Below are positions 12,720 to 24,414 of a DNA stretch of 64,000 nucleotides, piece by piece. Where the stretch lies: assembly GCA_033964015.1 (NCBI GenBank), contig JAWWUD010000217.1, forward strand, positions 25,944 through 89,943. Reading direction: 5' to 3'. The notes beneath the pieces are model-generated. The model was given only the letters and a program-made list of their open reading frames with translations. It had not been told where the DNA came from and searched no databases. Source of the DNA: Scolanthus callimorphus (taxonomy: Eukaryota > Cnidaria > Anthozoa > Actiniaria > Edwardsiidae). A program made the translations under genes and the position numbers. Position 1 is the stretch's first letter, and each line of letters begins with the position of its first letter.

Positions 12720-13705
12720 TCATGTGCCCGGCTCGAATGGCACTAAACAGACAACAGTGTCCCTACCGAACCGAGGTCCATATAAGGCCAAATAAACACA
12801 GGGCACCTGAAACTATGCTTCCCGTGAATCGTGCCCGCGGCTCGAATGGCCATAATAAACAAGAGAAAGTTCGTACCGAACCGAAGTCCAGTATACAACC
12901 AACTAAATTCCTACAGGGCACCTGAAATATGCCTCCAGTAATCGTGCCCGGCCTGAATGGCCATAATAAACACTAGCTAATTTTTCGTACCGAACCGAAG
13001 TCCAGTATACAACCAATTAAATTCCTACAGGGCACCTGAAATATGCTTCCAGTAATCGTGCCCGGCCCGAATGGCCATAATAAACACTAGCTAATTTTCG
13101 TACCGAACCGAAGTCCAATATACAACCAATTAAATTCCTACAGGGCACCTGAAATATGCTTCCAGTAATCGTGCCCGGCCCGAATGGCCATAATAAACAC
13201 TAGCTAATTTTTCGTACCGAACCGAAGTCCAGTATACAACCAATTGAACTCCTACAGGGCACCTGAAATATGCTTCCAGTGAATCGTGCCCGGCCCGAAT
13301 GGCCATAATAGACACTAGCTAATTTTTCGTACCGAACCGAAGTTCAGTATACAACCAATTGAACTCCTACAGGGCACCTGAAATATGCTTCCAGTGAATC
13401 GTGCCCGGCCCGAATGGCCATAATAAACACAAGCTAATTTTTCGTACCGAACCGAAGTTCAGTATACAACCAATTGAACTCCTACAGGGCACCTGAAATA
13501 TGCTTCCAGTGAATCGTGCCCGGCCCGAATGGCCATAATAAACACAAGCTAATTTTTCGTACCGAACCGAAGTTCAGTATACAACCAATTGAACTCCTAC
13601 AGGGCACCTGAAATATGCTTCCAGTGAATCGTGCCCGGCCCGAATGGCCATAATAAACACAAGCTAATTTTTCGTACCGAACCGAAGTCCAGTACACAAC
13701 CAATT
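12720..13705 (+). repeat. ~115-118-bp satellite, about nine units
   Basis: Units contain CCTACAGGGCACCTGAAATA, TCGTGCCCGGCCCGAATGGC, CATAATAAACAC and TTTCGTACCGAACCGAAGTC. Later units (about 13050-13705) are more homogeneous than the first two, as expected for an array homogenised at one end. Open frames on the minus strand are by-products of the period. Confidence 0.92.
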
Positions 13706-13970
13706 AAACACTTGCGAAGCCCGAGTGGCTACAGCAAAATGTGCAAAGATAGACAGAGTAAATCGGCCACTTAACCACCAAGGACTCAAGGTAAAGTCTA
13801 CGTGTGGTCTGCTCTAAGTGGCTGGTTGGCTTGAGCCAGCGCTGGAACAACAGGAGCTTGAGGAACGGCTGGGGCTGAACTGACGCGGTTGGTACAGCAA
13901 GAACCAAGAACAGGTGTTGGGGCACAACGGGGTGGCGGGGCGGACGGGAACTTGAGCCATGTCACAGGAA

Positions 13971-14129
13971 CAAAACACCAGCAAATCCGGCCAGCACTCG
14001 CAAAATGCGAGAAGAGAGTGAGCAATAGGATTGCTCGCTCTTTTATTGTGTTCTAGGTGAGCATAGCTCACATTTTAGTGGTTTCCGTGCTTCTCAGTGC
14101 CCGTGGAATGTTTTCGGCCGATTTGAATA
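13971..14129 (+). repeat. 159-bp direct repeat B, copy 2 (LTR-like)
   Basis: It matches 11652-11810 over its whole length, including the GAGCAATAGGATTGCTC hairpin. After it the sequence diverges (CTAGCAAGG instead of repeat A). Confidence 0.85.
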
Positions 14130-15215
14130 CTAGCAAGGAAGCAAACTCGACGCGATTTTTCGTACAGGTTATGCCTCTAGCTGGGGGCGACGGAAGTAAT
14201 TAGGTATTCAAATACATTTACATGATAAATGAATTTCCGTTGAATGCGTGACTGTATAATCTTTTCAAAAAAAAAAACGAAAACGTGTTTGATACAAAAT
14301 GAGTAGTGTTGCAACACTTAATGTAGCAGACTTTTGAGTGAAAAAAACACCTAAGCGTCCTATGAAATCGCAGACATAAAATATGCTCACTAGTTTTTGC
14401 TGACAACGCAATAATTCTTGTTCTAATACAAGACGTAATTTGGTAACATTTTGCATTGAATATTTTTAGAATTGAATACTTATGCATAAAAATGCACCAT
14501 TTATTGTATTGTGCAAAGTTTACAGACTACTACTCGAAAATTACGTGACGAAAGAGTCTGAGTTCATATTTTGTATTTTAAATTTGGTTTTGAAATAAAA
14601 GAATAAATTCATCTGATCGTATCTTACAAGCCAGAGAGATATTAAATACGAGCTGAGTACATTTTGAGATTGACGTCTTCTCAATTCGTCTTTGTATTGT
14701 GCAAATTTCTAGTTTGTTCCTCTTTGTTTAACTAACCGAACAAACTTTTCGTTTCCAAAATATAGGCTTTTAGAAAAGACTACTTGAATACTCGCTTTGC
14801 CTTTTTGTAAACACTTGCAATATAATAGTAAGCCTTGTCAAATGCGGAGACGTGGACTGTGCTACGTGACAATACATAAATCACTAAGACCAGAAAAGGT
14901 GACGGGAACGAAACATAACAGACGTCATTTTCTCTTGCAGACAGTTATATCATCTATGCATTTACAGCTGTTTCAGGTAACACCCGACTTCGCCGTTGTC
15001 AGATTCTTGGAGTTTGGAAGTTGGGTTTTAGTCCAGTAAATGAATGAAAAGGTTGGACAAAAATGGTAACAAAGGTTTCTCACCAGGAACATGTTTACTA
15101 GTGTTCCGTTAGTACACAAGAAAAAGTCCACCCGAATCCTTCCATGGCAACTTCCTTATTTTGAGTTTTGAAAATTCCTCATTGTATCGCGATTCACCCT
15201 GCCACTCTGTGTTGT
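14130..15215. other. No gene seen
   Basis: This is AT-rich unique sequence with short open frames only and no recognisable domain, tRNA or tandem repeat. Confidence 0.4.
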
Positions 15216-15543
15216 TGTGAGCCGTCAATATTTTGTGGTATTGACGGCTCAAAAAGAGCTAGCAAAATTCAACTTTTTCGCACGAAGTTATGTTTCATTT
15301 CATTGTCAATAGTTAGAAATAACGTTTAGCTATATTTCTAGCAATATCTTATGGCAGAAAGAGATTTTTTTCGCCGAAAAAGATGGAAAAATGTAAACAG
15401 AAAATGCTCGAGCTCGTGCGAAAAGCCCATGTGATTGCGTGAGATCGTGCGTAAATGTAATGAGAATTGAAATTTCAATCGACAATAAATAGCACTTTCT
15501 TGCCATTTCCTCCAGAAAATCTTCAAGAATCGCGATACAATAT

Positions 15544-15710
15544 TAATTACGATTTTGAGACGGCAATTCCACAAAATATTGACGGCGTTGGAAGAAAATA
15601 TTTTCACGTATTGGGCTCCGTCGCTGCGCGACTCCGCCCAATACGTGAACATATTTTCTCCCAACTAGCCGTCAATATTTTGTGGAATTGCCGTCTCAAA
15701 ATCGTAATTA
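15544..15710. mobile_element. 167-bp palindromic MITE
   Basis: The arms begin TAATTACGATTTTGAGACGG and continue with CAATTCCACAAAATATTGAC; the right arm is the exact inverse. The centre holds a second inverted pair, CACGTATTGGGC/GCCCAATACGTG. A fragment of the same TIR (GCCGTCAATATTTTGTGG) lies at 15222-15255. No unambiguous TSD was found. Confidence 0.85.
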
Positions 15711-15814
15711 GTATATAGTAGCGCTATTGTTACCGCCATTGTTATTCATGAGTTTGCCGGCACTTGAGCCTTCCTCCAAACCAGAAGATATTCTATAGTG
15801 TGTATATCAAAAAT

Positions 15815-16258
15815 ACTTCCTTGTTATATAGCGAGTGCTCACTCCAACCGAGCGCGCGCTCTTATTGGCTAAATCAAGGTCACGTGGTGAAGTACAAATC
15901 AAATATTCCCCGATCAGTCAATATTTGGAAAAATTATTGACTGGTTGGGGAATATTGCTTTCGCGCCTCGCGTTTGAGAGCGAGAAAAAATAGCAGTATA
16001 TTTTTGCTATATAACAAAACACTTAATGACTACTCCCTCGGGAAACACAGTTTTGTTTCCCTCGAATCTCGATGTTTACCTCGACTTCGTCTCGGGAAAC
16101 ATCGAGGTTCTCGGGAAACAAAACTGATGTTTCCCTCGGGAGCAGTCATTAAGTGTATATTGTTATATAGCGAGTGCTCACTCCAACCGAGCGCGCGCTC
16201 TTATTGGCTAAATCAAGGTCACGTGGTGAAGTACAAATCAAATATTCCCCGATCAGTT
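15815..16258. mobile_element. Direct repeat pair around a palindromic insertion
   Basis: A block of about 95 bp (TTATATAGCGAGTGCTCACT through ATTCCCCGATCAG) occurs at 15826-15920 and again at 16164-16257. Between them lies an inverted repeat (15995-16165) with arms CACTTAATGACTACTCCCTC and the inverse, enclosing TTCCCTCG/CGAGG hairpins. This looks like nested non-autonomous elements. Boundaries are approximate. Confidence 0.65.
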
Positions 16259-16263
16259 TTTTT

Positions 16264-16320
16264 CGTTGCAACATAATGTCCTTAAAGACATAATATGTCG
16301 TTATGTCGCTAGTGTGTTCC
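16264..16320. repeat. Fragment of the AGCCCGG/GACATAACGACATAA MITE family
   Basis: The TATGTCGTTATGTCGCTAGT word and the CGTTGCAACATAA word are shared with the complete element at 31085-31306. Only one end is present here. Confidence 0.5.
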
Positions 16321-16405
16321 CCGGGCCGCCTTAACTCGCTTTAAAAAAGCATGCAACTGACAACAGAGATCAATGCTTTGTCTCAATATTTAACAACTAT
16401 GAATA

Positions 16406-16439
<34 letters not shown>

Positions 16440-16588
16440 GCACCGAGACGCTAGGCACCGACCCTGAGGGGATAGTTGTTTTAGTATATACCAAATCAGT
16501 AGAATAAAATACGGTGGATTAAGGTTCAGAACGCAGTAATGCACGCGAAACGAGCCGCCATTTTGAGAGTTTTCTGAAAACAGTAAAT

Positions 16589-16847
16589 AGACTGCTAGCA
16601 GCCCCTACTTTGGCGCGTTTCCCAGAAAGCGAGCGCGACCCAGAAAGCGAGCGCGAAGCCGACGAACGCCAGAGAAGCGCCGAAGGCGCGACGATGGCGT
16701 GAAGTGCCGAAGGCGCGAGCGAGTGCCGAAGGCTCTCGCGCCTTCGGCACTTCACGCCATCGTCGCGCCTTCGGCGCTTCTCTGGCGTTCGTCGGCTTCG
16801 CGCTCGCTTTCTGGGAAACGCGCCAAAGTAGGGGCTGCTAGCAGTCT
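16589..16847. mobile_element. 259-bp GC-rich near-perfect palindrome with 11-bp TSD (MULE-type MITE)
   Basis: The arms start AGACTGCTAGCAGCCCCTAC and run through GGCGCGTTTCCCAGAAAGCG, CGACGAACGCCAGAGAAGCG and CGAAGGCGCGACGATGGCG. The left arm holds one extra 18-bp duplication of CCCAGAAAGCGAGCGCGA. The flanks carry AAACAGTAAAT at 16578-16588 and 16848-16858. A 9-11-bp duplication with very long TIRs suits a Mutator-like MITE. Confidence 0.88.
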
Positions 16848-16861
16848 AAACAGTAAATAGT

Positions 16862-16985
16862 TAGCACTTATTCTAGTTCAATTGAGGTGGATAGTGGCAG
16901 AATATTTACCGAGAGCCGCAGGCTCGAGGTAAATATTTCTAAAGCCACTATCCACCGAAATTGAAATAGAATAAGTGTTTTAGTA
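16862..16985. repeat. Inverted repeat with CCACTATCCACC arms
   Basis: The left side (ACTTATTCTAGTTCAATTGA, GGTGGATAGTGGC) pairs with the right side (GCCACTATCCACC, AATTGAAATAGAATAAGT) around a GAGCCGCAGGCTC centre. A related half copy lies at about 16390-16500. Flanking TTTTAGTATATACC words suggest both belong to one MITE family. Confidence 0.65.
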
Positions 16986-16999
16986 TATACCAGCAAGGC

Positions 17000-18780
17000 A
17001 ACCTGCTGAATTTTTAGTCGAAAAACAATAAAAAAAGTTGTGTTAGCGTTTTAAAACTTCGCGCGTGACATAACTCACGCAACTTAGATGATTTGCATAA
17101 GCACGTTTTTGGTCGATTTTGACAGCTCTAGAAAGTTTGCAAGCATTCTTACTTCGATGGGGAAAATGTGGACAATTCAAGGGATTTTCAACAAAATTGG
17201 ACATGTAGTGAGTAATATATTGTATCATTTCAATTCAAGGAGGAATATAGGTTCAAATTGAAAAGCATTTGTAAGCAATTCGCCAAAGGTTTCCGAGGAG
17301 ATGAAAATTTATTTGTCGGCAGCCACTCGTTGCACAAGTTTAGTTGCTGGAAAAATGGAGTGAATGAACACCGTAAACACAGGATATTTGAGGGGAACAA
17401 CGATTTTAGCAGGGTGGAACAGCTACATGAGAACGAAACCTTGTGAAAAGGCTTATGGGGTTATTATTAGGCAAGAAGAAGGAGAACTAACTACATACAG
17501 AAGTCTCCTTGTGGCTGACAGTTCGCTCGCAAAAAAACTACAAGAAAGCTGCCGATTAGCAAGACACAAACCCATCCTCAGGTACTTTGAAAATTAACTC
17601 TTTCGACTGTATTTTCTCGACATATTGTAGATTATAGTTTTGATTTTTGTCAATTTAATAAAACAAAGGGAAAATACATGCCAAAAAGCAATTTTCATTC
17701 ATGCTTTGCCAGCTAAAGTTTTTCAACCGGGTTTCAGTGCAAGCGTGTTTTTCACAAACAACGCTCAGAAGATTTGTGAGACTTAAGTATGTATCCAGAG
17801 AGACCGATTTTGAGACGAGGAAATCTAATTTGTTACTTGTTTTGTTTGTTGACTGACTTTTCTTCCGCTTTTTAAATAAAAATCGCCACTACAAGAAACT
17901 TGCTTGCCAACACAATATCTACTGTTTCGGAGGTAAATAATGTCTCAGATTCCGAGATTCTAAACCAATCAAATTGCTCGTACTTAGGAGGTTGCCGAGC
18001 TGGTATATACTGCTGGATATCTACTATTTCAGGAACCAATCAGAGCGCGCGAAAATGACTATTCACTGATTTGGTATATACTAACTATACTTAGCGCTAG
18101 TTCTGATGCAACTTTCCTGCCTTTTTCGCTAAGATATGCGAACAAATAATTACAGACCTTCCAAACATTCAAGGGATTTCATAATATGAGGTTTTGAAAC
18201 GTCTACATGAGGCGACAGGTTTTGGCAATTTTATTGATATTCCCGCATTTGAAGTTCACTGGTTTTAGGAAGTCTTTATTTCTCAAACAGAACCGCATGT
18301 CTAATTTACTGAGCAAGCTAGTATGATTATATGATTCGGAAAATGACCTTAAACTTCATAAATACTGAATTACCACCTGATATGAAAAATCTACTTTACG
18401 ATCGTTTAATTTCGCATATGTATTTTACCTCAAAAATTTGAAAGGGTCCACAAATTATACTCTGTAGAAGCTTTCAAGTAGCGGTGATGGAATTTCCCTA
18501 GATCTTGCCTGCATACGAAGTTGGAGACTTTATGACATCACGAAGACCCAATTGATACCCACAATGTGCGGCCAGACAGCCTTAAAAATTAATTTCAATC
18601 AATGTAAACAATATGCAATTATTTGCTTTGAAAAGCTACCCGGGAATAAGAAATATTAAACACAACTATTTCATAAAGCTTGTGTTTGCATTACCGCTTA
18701 AAAATATTGAATAACACCCTGAGCATTTTATATTATCCCGGCAGTAAAACCGTGAACGGAGAAGCCCAAAGATGCCATGT
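17000..18780. other. No supported gene
   Basis: Open frames at 17258-17597 show no recognisable domain, lack a matching splice partner and are not extended by any homologous-looking sequence. The rest is AT-rich and featureless by eye. Confidence 0.4.
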
Positions 18781-18820
18781 TAGAATCTAGAAGTCAGAAT
18801 TTGAGTTGAGGACTAGGAAA

Positions 18821-18896
18821 TGGAGATGACCTCGTTATATTATACGTGCTTTGTTATTTTGATATCAGTTCTGGTAGGCATTTCTGCTAAAAACAG
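18821..18896 (+). CDS. Possible first exon with signal peptide, unidentified gene
   Basis: An ATG at 18821 opens a 25-residue segment starting MEMTSLYYTCF and continuing with a hydrophobic run (VILISVLVGISA) and then KN, followed at once by a strong GTGAGG splice donor. This is the form of a signal-peptide exon. A possible second exon starts after TTTTCTTAG at 19053 and runs to a TAG at 19259-19261; it holds several cysteines but nothing I recognise, and the join is out of phase by one base unless there is another indel. Homology is unknown. Treat as a candidate only. Confidence 0.35.
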
Positions 18897-19052
18897 GTGA
18901 GGCTTCGTTTACTTAGAAACTATTTTTTACGTAAGATAAAATAAAGCGAAATTTGCAACTCGCGAGCGGTTAGATACGATGTCCCGAGCTCTTATGGAGA
19001 AATACTGTTATTTCCTCCTCTCTTCTTATTCTTTTCGCCTATCTTTTCTTAG

Positions 19053-19261
19053 TTTACCTTAACAACATTCATTATTGTGTGGGCATATGTTTTTTGTTTC
19101 ACAACAACAAGGAGCGTCCCGTGGCAGCTAAAGCAATGAAAATTGACACAAGCCTAGTAAAGTGTGTCTCTGGCGACACCTCCATTTACTGCGATTTTCA
19201 TTTTGATCTGCGAACTCTGAAACAGCAGTCAAAGCGTACTTTAGCAGCTTCCTATGATTAG
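19053..19261 (+). CDS. Possible terminal exon of the 18.8-kb candidate gene
   Basis: A pyrimidine-rich acceptor (CGCCTATCTTTTCTTAG) precedes an open frame of about 69 residues ending in TAG. It includes CFLFHNNKERPVAAKAMKID and a Cys-containing KCVSGDTSIYCDFHF stretch. No family assigned. Phase with the upstream exon does not fit exactly. Confidence 0.25.
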
Positions 19262-19299
19262 TAACACAACTATACACCTAAGCAAGCAACCGCAAACAT

Positions 19300-20190
19300 C
19301 ACTCATGTTTTGTAAAAACTACGGGGTTGCTAAAATGGATCTCGGGATTTCCATGGATGTGACGTTTTTGTAATAGGAGTTAAAATGCTAAAGGATTGAT
19401 TCTTAAGATTCTGTTAAGTGTTTTCTTCTGTTAATGGACTCGAACGTATATTTTGTGTGTACATGATTCCATGCGCCGAAACGACAACTGTGTGTTATTT
19501 TATCGATCTCAAATAATTCTCGATCTCGGATTTTTGGAAACTCGAATTCTCGATCTTGGATTTTGAAACGGCGTTCTCGAATTTGGCCACTCGCCACTCC
19601 TAGCAACCAACCGCAAACATTGTAAAAACTACGGGGTTGCTAAAATAGATGTATGATTCAGGGAACGGCCGTATGAAAACATAAGGAATTAGTCGGGAGT
19701 TCGCAGAATTATGAAGACCACGTAAATCCCTGCTTAGAAACATGACTAGGAAAACTAGGCAATTGACTTCTTTGGTAAAATGAGAAATCATCTAGCAGCA
19801 AAATAAATAAAAACGAGCGTTTAGATTCCAGATATTTGATTTGTAAAAAAATACATATTATGCAAATTAAATAGAGGATGTCGACTTTCTCTTTTTATCT
19901 ACATTTTATAGATCTTGTGTTCAATTAATTTACGTTTAAAAACAGCGGGGAAACGAACTGATGCGCTGAGCGGAAATGACTTTTCTGATCTGTTTTCTGT
20001 ACAATTTTATTCGGTCGCAGTCACTTTTTTGTGAAAACATTTTCCAGCTTTCCCTAAGTCTTATTATCTAAAGATCAAAGATCATATTTCCCAAATACAA
20101 CACAAATTTGGGAATCTTTTTTGGCTATACGAGGACTACGTAAGTACAAATTATTGAGCTATATCACAAGCGACATCTCAGCGAAGTTTA
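19300..20190. other. No gene seen
   Basis: AT-rich sequence. A short direct repeat (GCAACCGCAAACAT to CTACGGGGTTGCTAAAAT) occurs at about 19287-19336 and 19606-19645. Nothing coding is evident. Confidence 0.4.
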
Positions 20191-20192
20191 TT

Positions 20193-20295
20193 ACAGTCGA
20201 ATACATAATTGAAACAAATTTTTTGAAGGCCGGATGAAGGGTAAATATGATTAACCAGCCTTGAAAAAATTTGTTTAAATTATGTATTCGACTGT
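20193..20295. mobile_element. 103-bp MITE
   Basis: TIRs of about 37 bp begin ACAGTCGAATACATAATT and continue AAACAAATTTTTT.AAGGC; the right arm is the near-perfect inverse ending CGACTGT. The internal loop is about 27 bp. TSD is unclear. Confidence 0.8.
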
Positions 20296-20817
20296 CAGGG
20301 GCGTAGCTACCAATACGCAAAGTACGCAACTGTATACTAAAAGTTTCACTTTGTTATACTTGTTCTGATGGTTTTCTGATGATCGTGTCTATCACACTAT
20401 ACTCTCTTGCGTACTTTACAAAAAAAATCTAGTTACGTCTATGACTGTTTCAAAAAAAGAAAGAAAAATTTTACTACTCTTGAGTTGAATAATTTATTGG
20501 GTCAACACCGATGTATCTTTGTCTTTACAAGGTGCCAATAATGATTGTCTATGTCTGTGTCTATGTGTACGTCTAACAGAAAGATACCTACTTGATGTCA
20601 TTATTATTATGAAAGAGAGTTGCTGTCTAGGTTTTCATTCACAAAATATGAGAAATGCTATCCCCAGCTGGGCACCGCTCCGTTGATACATAACGTTGAA
20701 TTTTAATTAAATTCTCTCTTCAATTTTCGGTCGTATGTGAAACTCGAATCGACTTGGTTTTGGCAACTTTGGTCCGACCCGTTGAATAATGGTGGTCGAA
20801 CTGGCGTCATTTTAACT

Positions 20818-21192
20818 TATATATTGTATATTGTATATTATATATTATATATTGTATATTGTATATTGTATATTGTATATTGTATATTGTATATTGTATA
20901 TTGTATATTGTATATTGTATATTGTATATTGTATATTGTATATTGTATATTGTATATTGTATATTGTATATTATTATATATTATATATTGTATATTATAT
21001 ATTGTATATTATATATTATATATTGCATATTATATATTGCATATTATATATTGCATATTATATATGTATATTATATATTGTATATTATATATTTTATATG
21101 ATATATTGTACATTAAATATTGTATATTATATATTGTATATTATATTTTATATTATATATTGTACATTAAATATTGTATATTAAATATTGTT
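20818..21192 (+). repeat. (GTATATT)n microsatellite
   Basis: About 370 bp of a 7-bp GTATATT unit, pure in the first ~150 bp and degraded towards TATATTATA variants in the rest. The long Ile/Leu/Tyr-rich open frames here are artefacts of the repeat. Confidence 0.97.
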
Positions 21193-21779
21193 ATTATATT
21201 TGTCTCATTGTTGGATTGTTAAGGTACCACGACACTACCAAAGTGATGGATGAGCTTTTCAAGAAAGATAACTATGACAAGCGCCTAAGACCATACTTCC
21301 GGAACAAACGACTCAAAATTTCCCTCCACCTTACTGTGGGAAAATTTTGAAAAACTGGATGAGAAAGAGATGGTAAGATGAAATCAATAGTTGCTAGAAA
21401 GCAGTCACAAAAACATGTGGAATACAAACAAGGCAGGGTCGGACTTGGCATACTTTTCCGACTTTTGCGGTCGTCAAAATTTGCCAGAAAAGTTAATTCC
21501 CTAATGCGACCGTCACTTTTCAAGCGAACTCAAACTTTACCAGCTGACTAAAAACACAAAGGCGCCGACAAGCAGCCTGGGCTGTCATTTTTGGCAAAAT
21601 TTTGTAGGAATAAACTATAACTTGCTGTTGATCAAATAAAACCTCTAGACAGAAGCTACTTCGCGCTAGTGCGACAACAATCTTTGGAGCAAAACGCTTT
21701 TCCTAGAATATTTTACGGAAGATTTTTGCTGGGAAATTCTATGGCAACCTTGAGAACTTTGCTAAGTGTGACCCCTGCT

Positions 21780-22335
21780 AACTCAACAATTACGAAGAGT
21801 AACTGGTTTGAGTTTCGTATCGTTTCTTGTTGTATTTTTGTATATTAAATCATCTTTTTTGCTGTGGTAACTGTAACAATCAACAAACAAATAAAAAGCA
21901 GGCATAAACAAACAAACAAACAACAAAGGAAAATAGCCCTCTTTACAAAAGATGCGCGCGTACCACAAACAATAGACACGGAAGTAGTCCATCAATCTAT
22001 GATTTCAGTCAAACTAATTGCAAAAGAATTTGTTTCACTGCAAAATGAACGCTTTGAGGGACCTTAGTAACATACTAAAAATCCCAAAAAATCCCATCGG
22101 TGGAACATCCTGAAATTTAGCAATAAAAATATCAAGCATTTACCACAGGGTACCCGCGTTGAGAAAAAAGCAAAACGATGGTGGAAGTCTATTTTGAACG
22201 TGCCTTTTACGCATTTCTATATGCATTATGTTTAAACAAAGTTCATTAGCATGGAAAATATATTTTTTCGTTGATTTTTATGAAAATTGCTATTTTGACG
22301 TACCACAGGGTACCCATCTTGATAATTCACCATTT
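21780..22335 (+). repeat. Interspersed repeat with TACCACAGGGTACCC motifs, forward copy
   Basis: The segment ACTAATTGCAAAAGAATTT, CATACTAAAAATCC, GGTGGAACATCCTGAAA and ACCACAGGGTACCCGC recurs in reverse orientation at about 25880-26240. Together the two copies form a large inverted pair around a 3.5-kb interval. Confidence 0.7.
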
Positions 22336-23389
22336 CTCCTTGTTGGGTTTCCTTTGGGTAGGGGAGTGTAGAACTGTTCAGTTAATTAATAAAAGAAACT
22401 AGGGACATATAAAGAATGTATTAACAGTCTTAGAACGCACTTGGTTTGTTTTTATCAGTTCCAACCACTTCGTAAACTTGCGTTGCTTTGAGATGTAAAT
22501 ATAAACCTAACCAGCTTCAAATTCAAAATCATTATTCTGGCTTACTCGTCACCATCCTCGAGGGCCCTCGAGGTCGGGACTCGCTGAATTCATTCCCCTT
22601 TGGGCAGACAAAATGACCCCAACAAACGGAGCATTGCTGCTGAATACATGCCAAACGGGCTCGGAGCCAATTGCTTTTGCTTCTCCCTCTGTTGGCAGTA
22701 TCACTGCTTACGTGAAAAAGCCTAACAATTCACTAGTGAACGGTAACTAACATTTGACTACTAGTTACCAGCTACCGACTTTACGTTTGAGTAGACTTTG
22801 ATATTGTGTTGAGGCGTTTTGGCATGTCCTTTGCGCTGATTTTCCAAATTAGACAAGTCCTATAGAACAATGTTGTGCTGTGATCAGCTCTTTTATGCAC
22901 AGTTCAATGGATAAAAACGTCTTTACACCCTCTATCGCTGTTACTCGAATTTGCGCTCAGTTCAAGAGAGGAAAAAATATATGAATTACCACAATTATTG
23001 GGTGGCCTCCCTCTGCTACGGGCGTGCTTGACAGTAACCCGTGGACTCCTAACGTATGACCAGAGGTGAGTCCCATCATCGATGCAGCTAGGTCATACAC
23101 TAAGGCCATTTTGGAATAACCAAATGTCAAGGACGCGCTAGCTACTCCGTCTGGTGACCATTTATGGCGAATGGTGAACAGATGCCGCACCTGTGCAAAG
23201 CTAAAACCAGAGCTGAGGGAGCACCTCATGGCGCTGTCATTGCCAAACCAACCATGGAGTCGGACCTCTGCGAGTTAGACCAGACCGACTACCATAACGC
23301 CAGTTGACGGAAACTTCCGTCGACTATTTCAGCTGTAGCTAGTCACACGTCACGTGTGTAATCTTCGCCCTGCACGAAAACCGAACACA

Positions 23390-23965
23390 TTTGTCTCGGA
23401 CATTGGACCCCAGAACGTCAGCCAGGAAATTACTTCCTCGCCACATTATCAAGGTTTGAAAGAGCTGTCACAACGCTAAGAACATCAGTGAGGAAGAATA
23501 GTCAACGACATCTTGGTCTGACTGGCGAATGGACTGACTCCAAGTGAGATCCTGATGTATGAAATTGAGAAGCAAACTTCAGTGAAACTTCCATAGCTCC
23601 CAGAGAATCTAAAACCAATAAAAGTCATTAAGAAGAAGCTGTTTGAGGAGAAAGCAGAAAGCGCTACTCTGACGGCTGCGACGACCGTCACAGAGTTGTG
23701 AAGCTACCAGCACTCCGACAGGGAGACCGAGTGGATGTTAGGGACCAGCATGGGAAGATAGAGCCGAAGCTAATCCAAGATCGTACCAGACGGCGACTGC
23801 GCCAGGCTCTGTGATTGGACGAAACAGGCGAGTGCTTAGAGTTGTGACGCTACCAACACTCCGACAGGGAGACCGAGTGTATGTTAGGGACCAGCATGGG
23901 AAGATAGAGCCGAAGCTAATCCAAGATCGTACCAGATGGCGACTGCGCCAGGCTCTGTGATTGGG
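23390..23965 (+). pseudogene. Decayed retroelement piece, probably Ty3/gypsy integrase C-terminal region
   Basis: With stops ignored, the plus strand reads phrases such as ALRQGDRVDVRDQHGKIEPK, which resemble the integrase C-terminal module of Ty3/gypsy elements. Upstream phrases (HWTPERQPGNYFLATLSRFE) are also protein-like. Many stops and frame changes are present. A ~128-bp segment is duplicated in tandem (about 23692-23820 and 23838-23966). No protease, RT or LTRs were recognised. The retroelement assignment is tentative. Confidence 0.45.
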
Positions 23966-24414
23966 TGAACCAAAGATAAGACCGAGGAGCCAGGCGCCCT
24001 GCCAAGCCCTCCTATCCGACCAACACTAAGGATCTCTAGAACCTCCTGCTTCTCCCACCACCAGTCCACTTGAAAGCTGTGATTAGAAGGTCGGGAAGAC
24101 TGGAACACAAGCACAGGACGCATCCTCGGAGACCCAGGGAATTTTTCCTCTGCTCCCCGCTCGCGAGAAAAAAATAACCCCTGGGGAACAGTAATGAACG
24201 AACTTGGTCAAAAGCCGGCACTGCCGATGCGACGCCAGTTAATACCCTTGGGGATTAAGTAATTAACCTTTCCTGTCAAAACTTGTCATCCACTCATCAG
24301 ATTGTGTAACGCGATACGGCAAATGCGAAATCTTTAAACGCGCGTACTCTCGATATTTCGCTGTTTTGTTTCTCAAAACATTCATAAACGATAAACGGTT
24401 ATCTTTGACGGTAA

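Noticed and set aside
13130..13703. Minus-strand frames of 61-73 residues with repeated YGHSGRAR phrases
   Set aside because: By-product of the 118-bp satellite.
13798..14025. Pro/Ala/Cys-rich minus-strand frame resembling a minicollagen or cement-type protein
   Set aside because: No signal peptide, no Gly-X-Y tract and no regular cysteine motif; part of it lies in direct repeat B. Not enough to call a gene.
20737..21222. Long Tyr/Ile/Leu-rich open frames of 80-161 residues
   Set aside because: They are translations of the (GTATATT)n microsatellite; its 7-bp period keeps all frames open.
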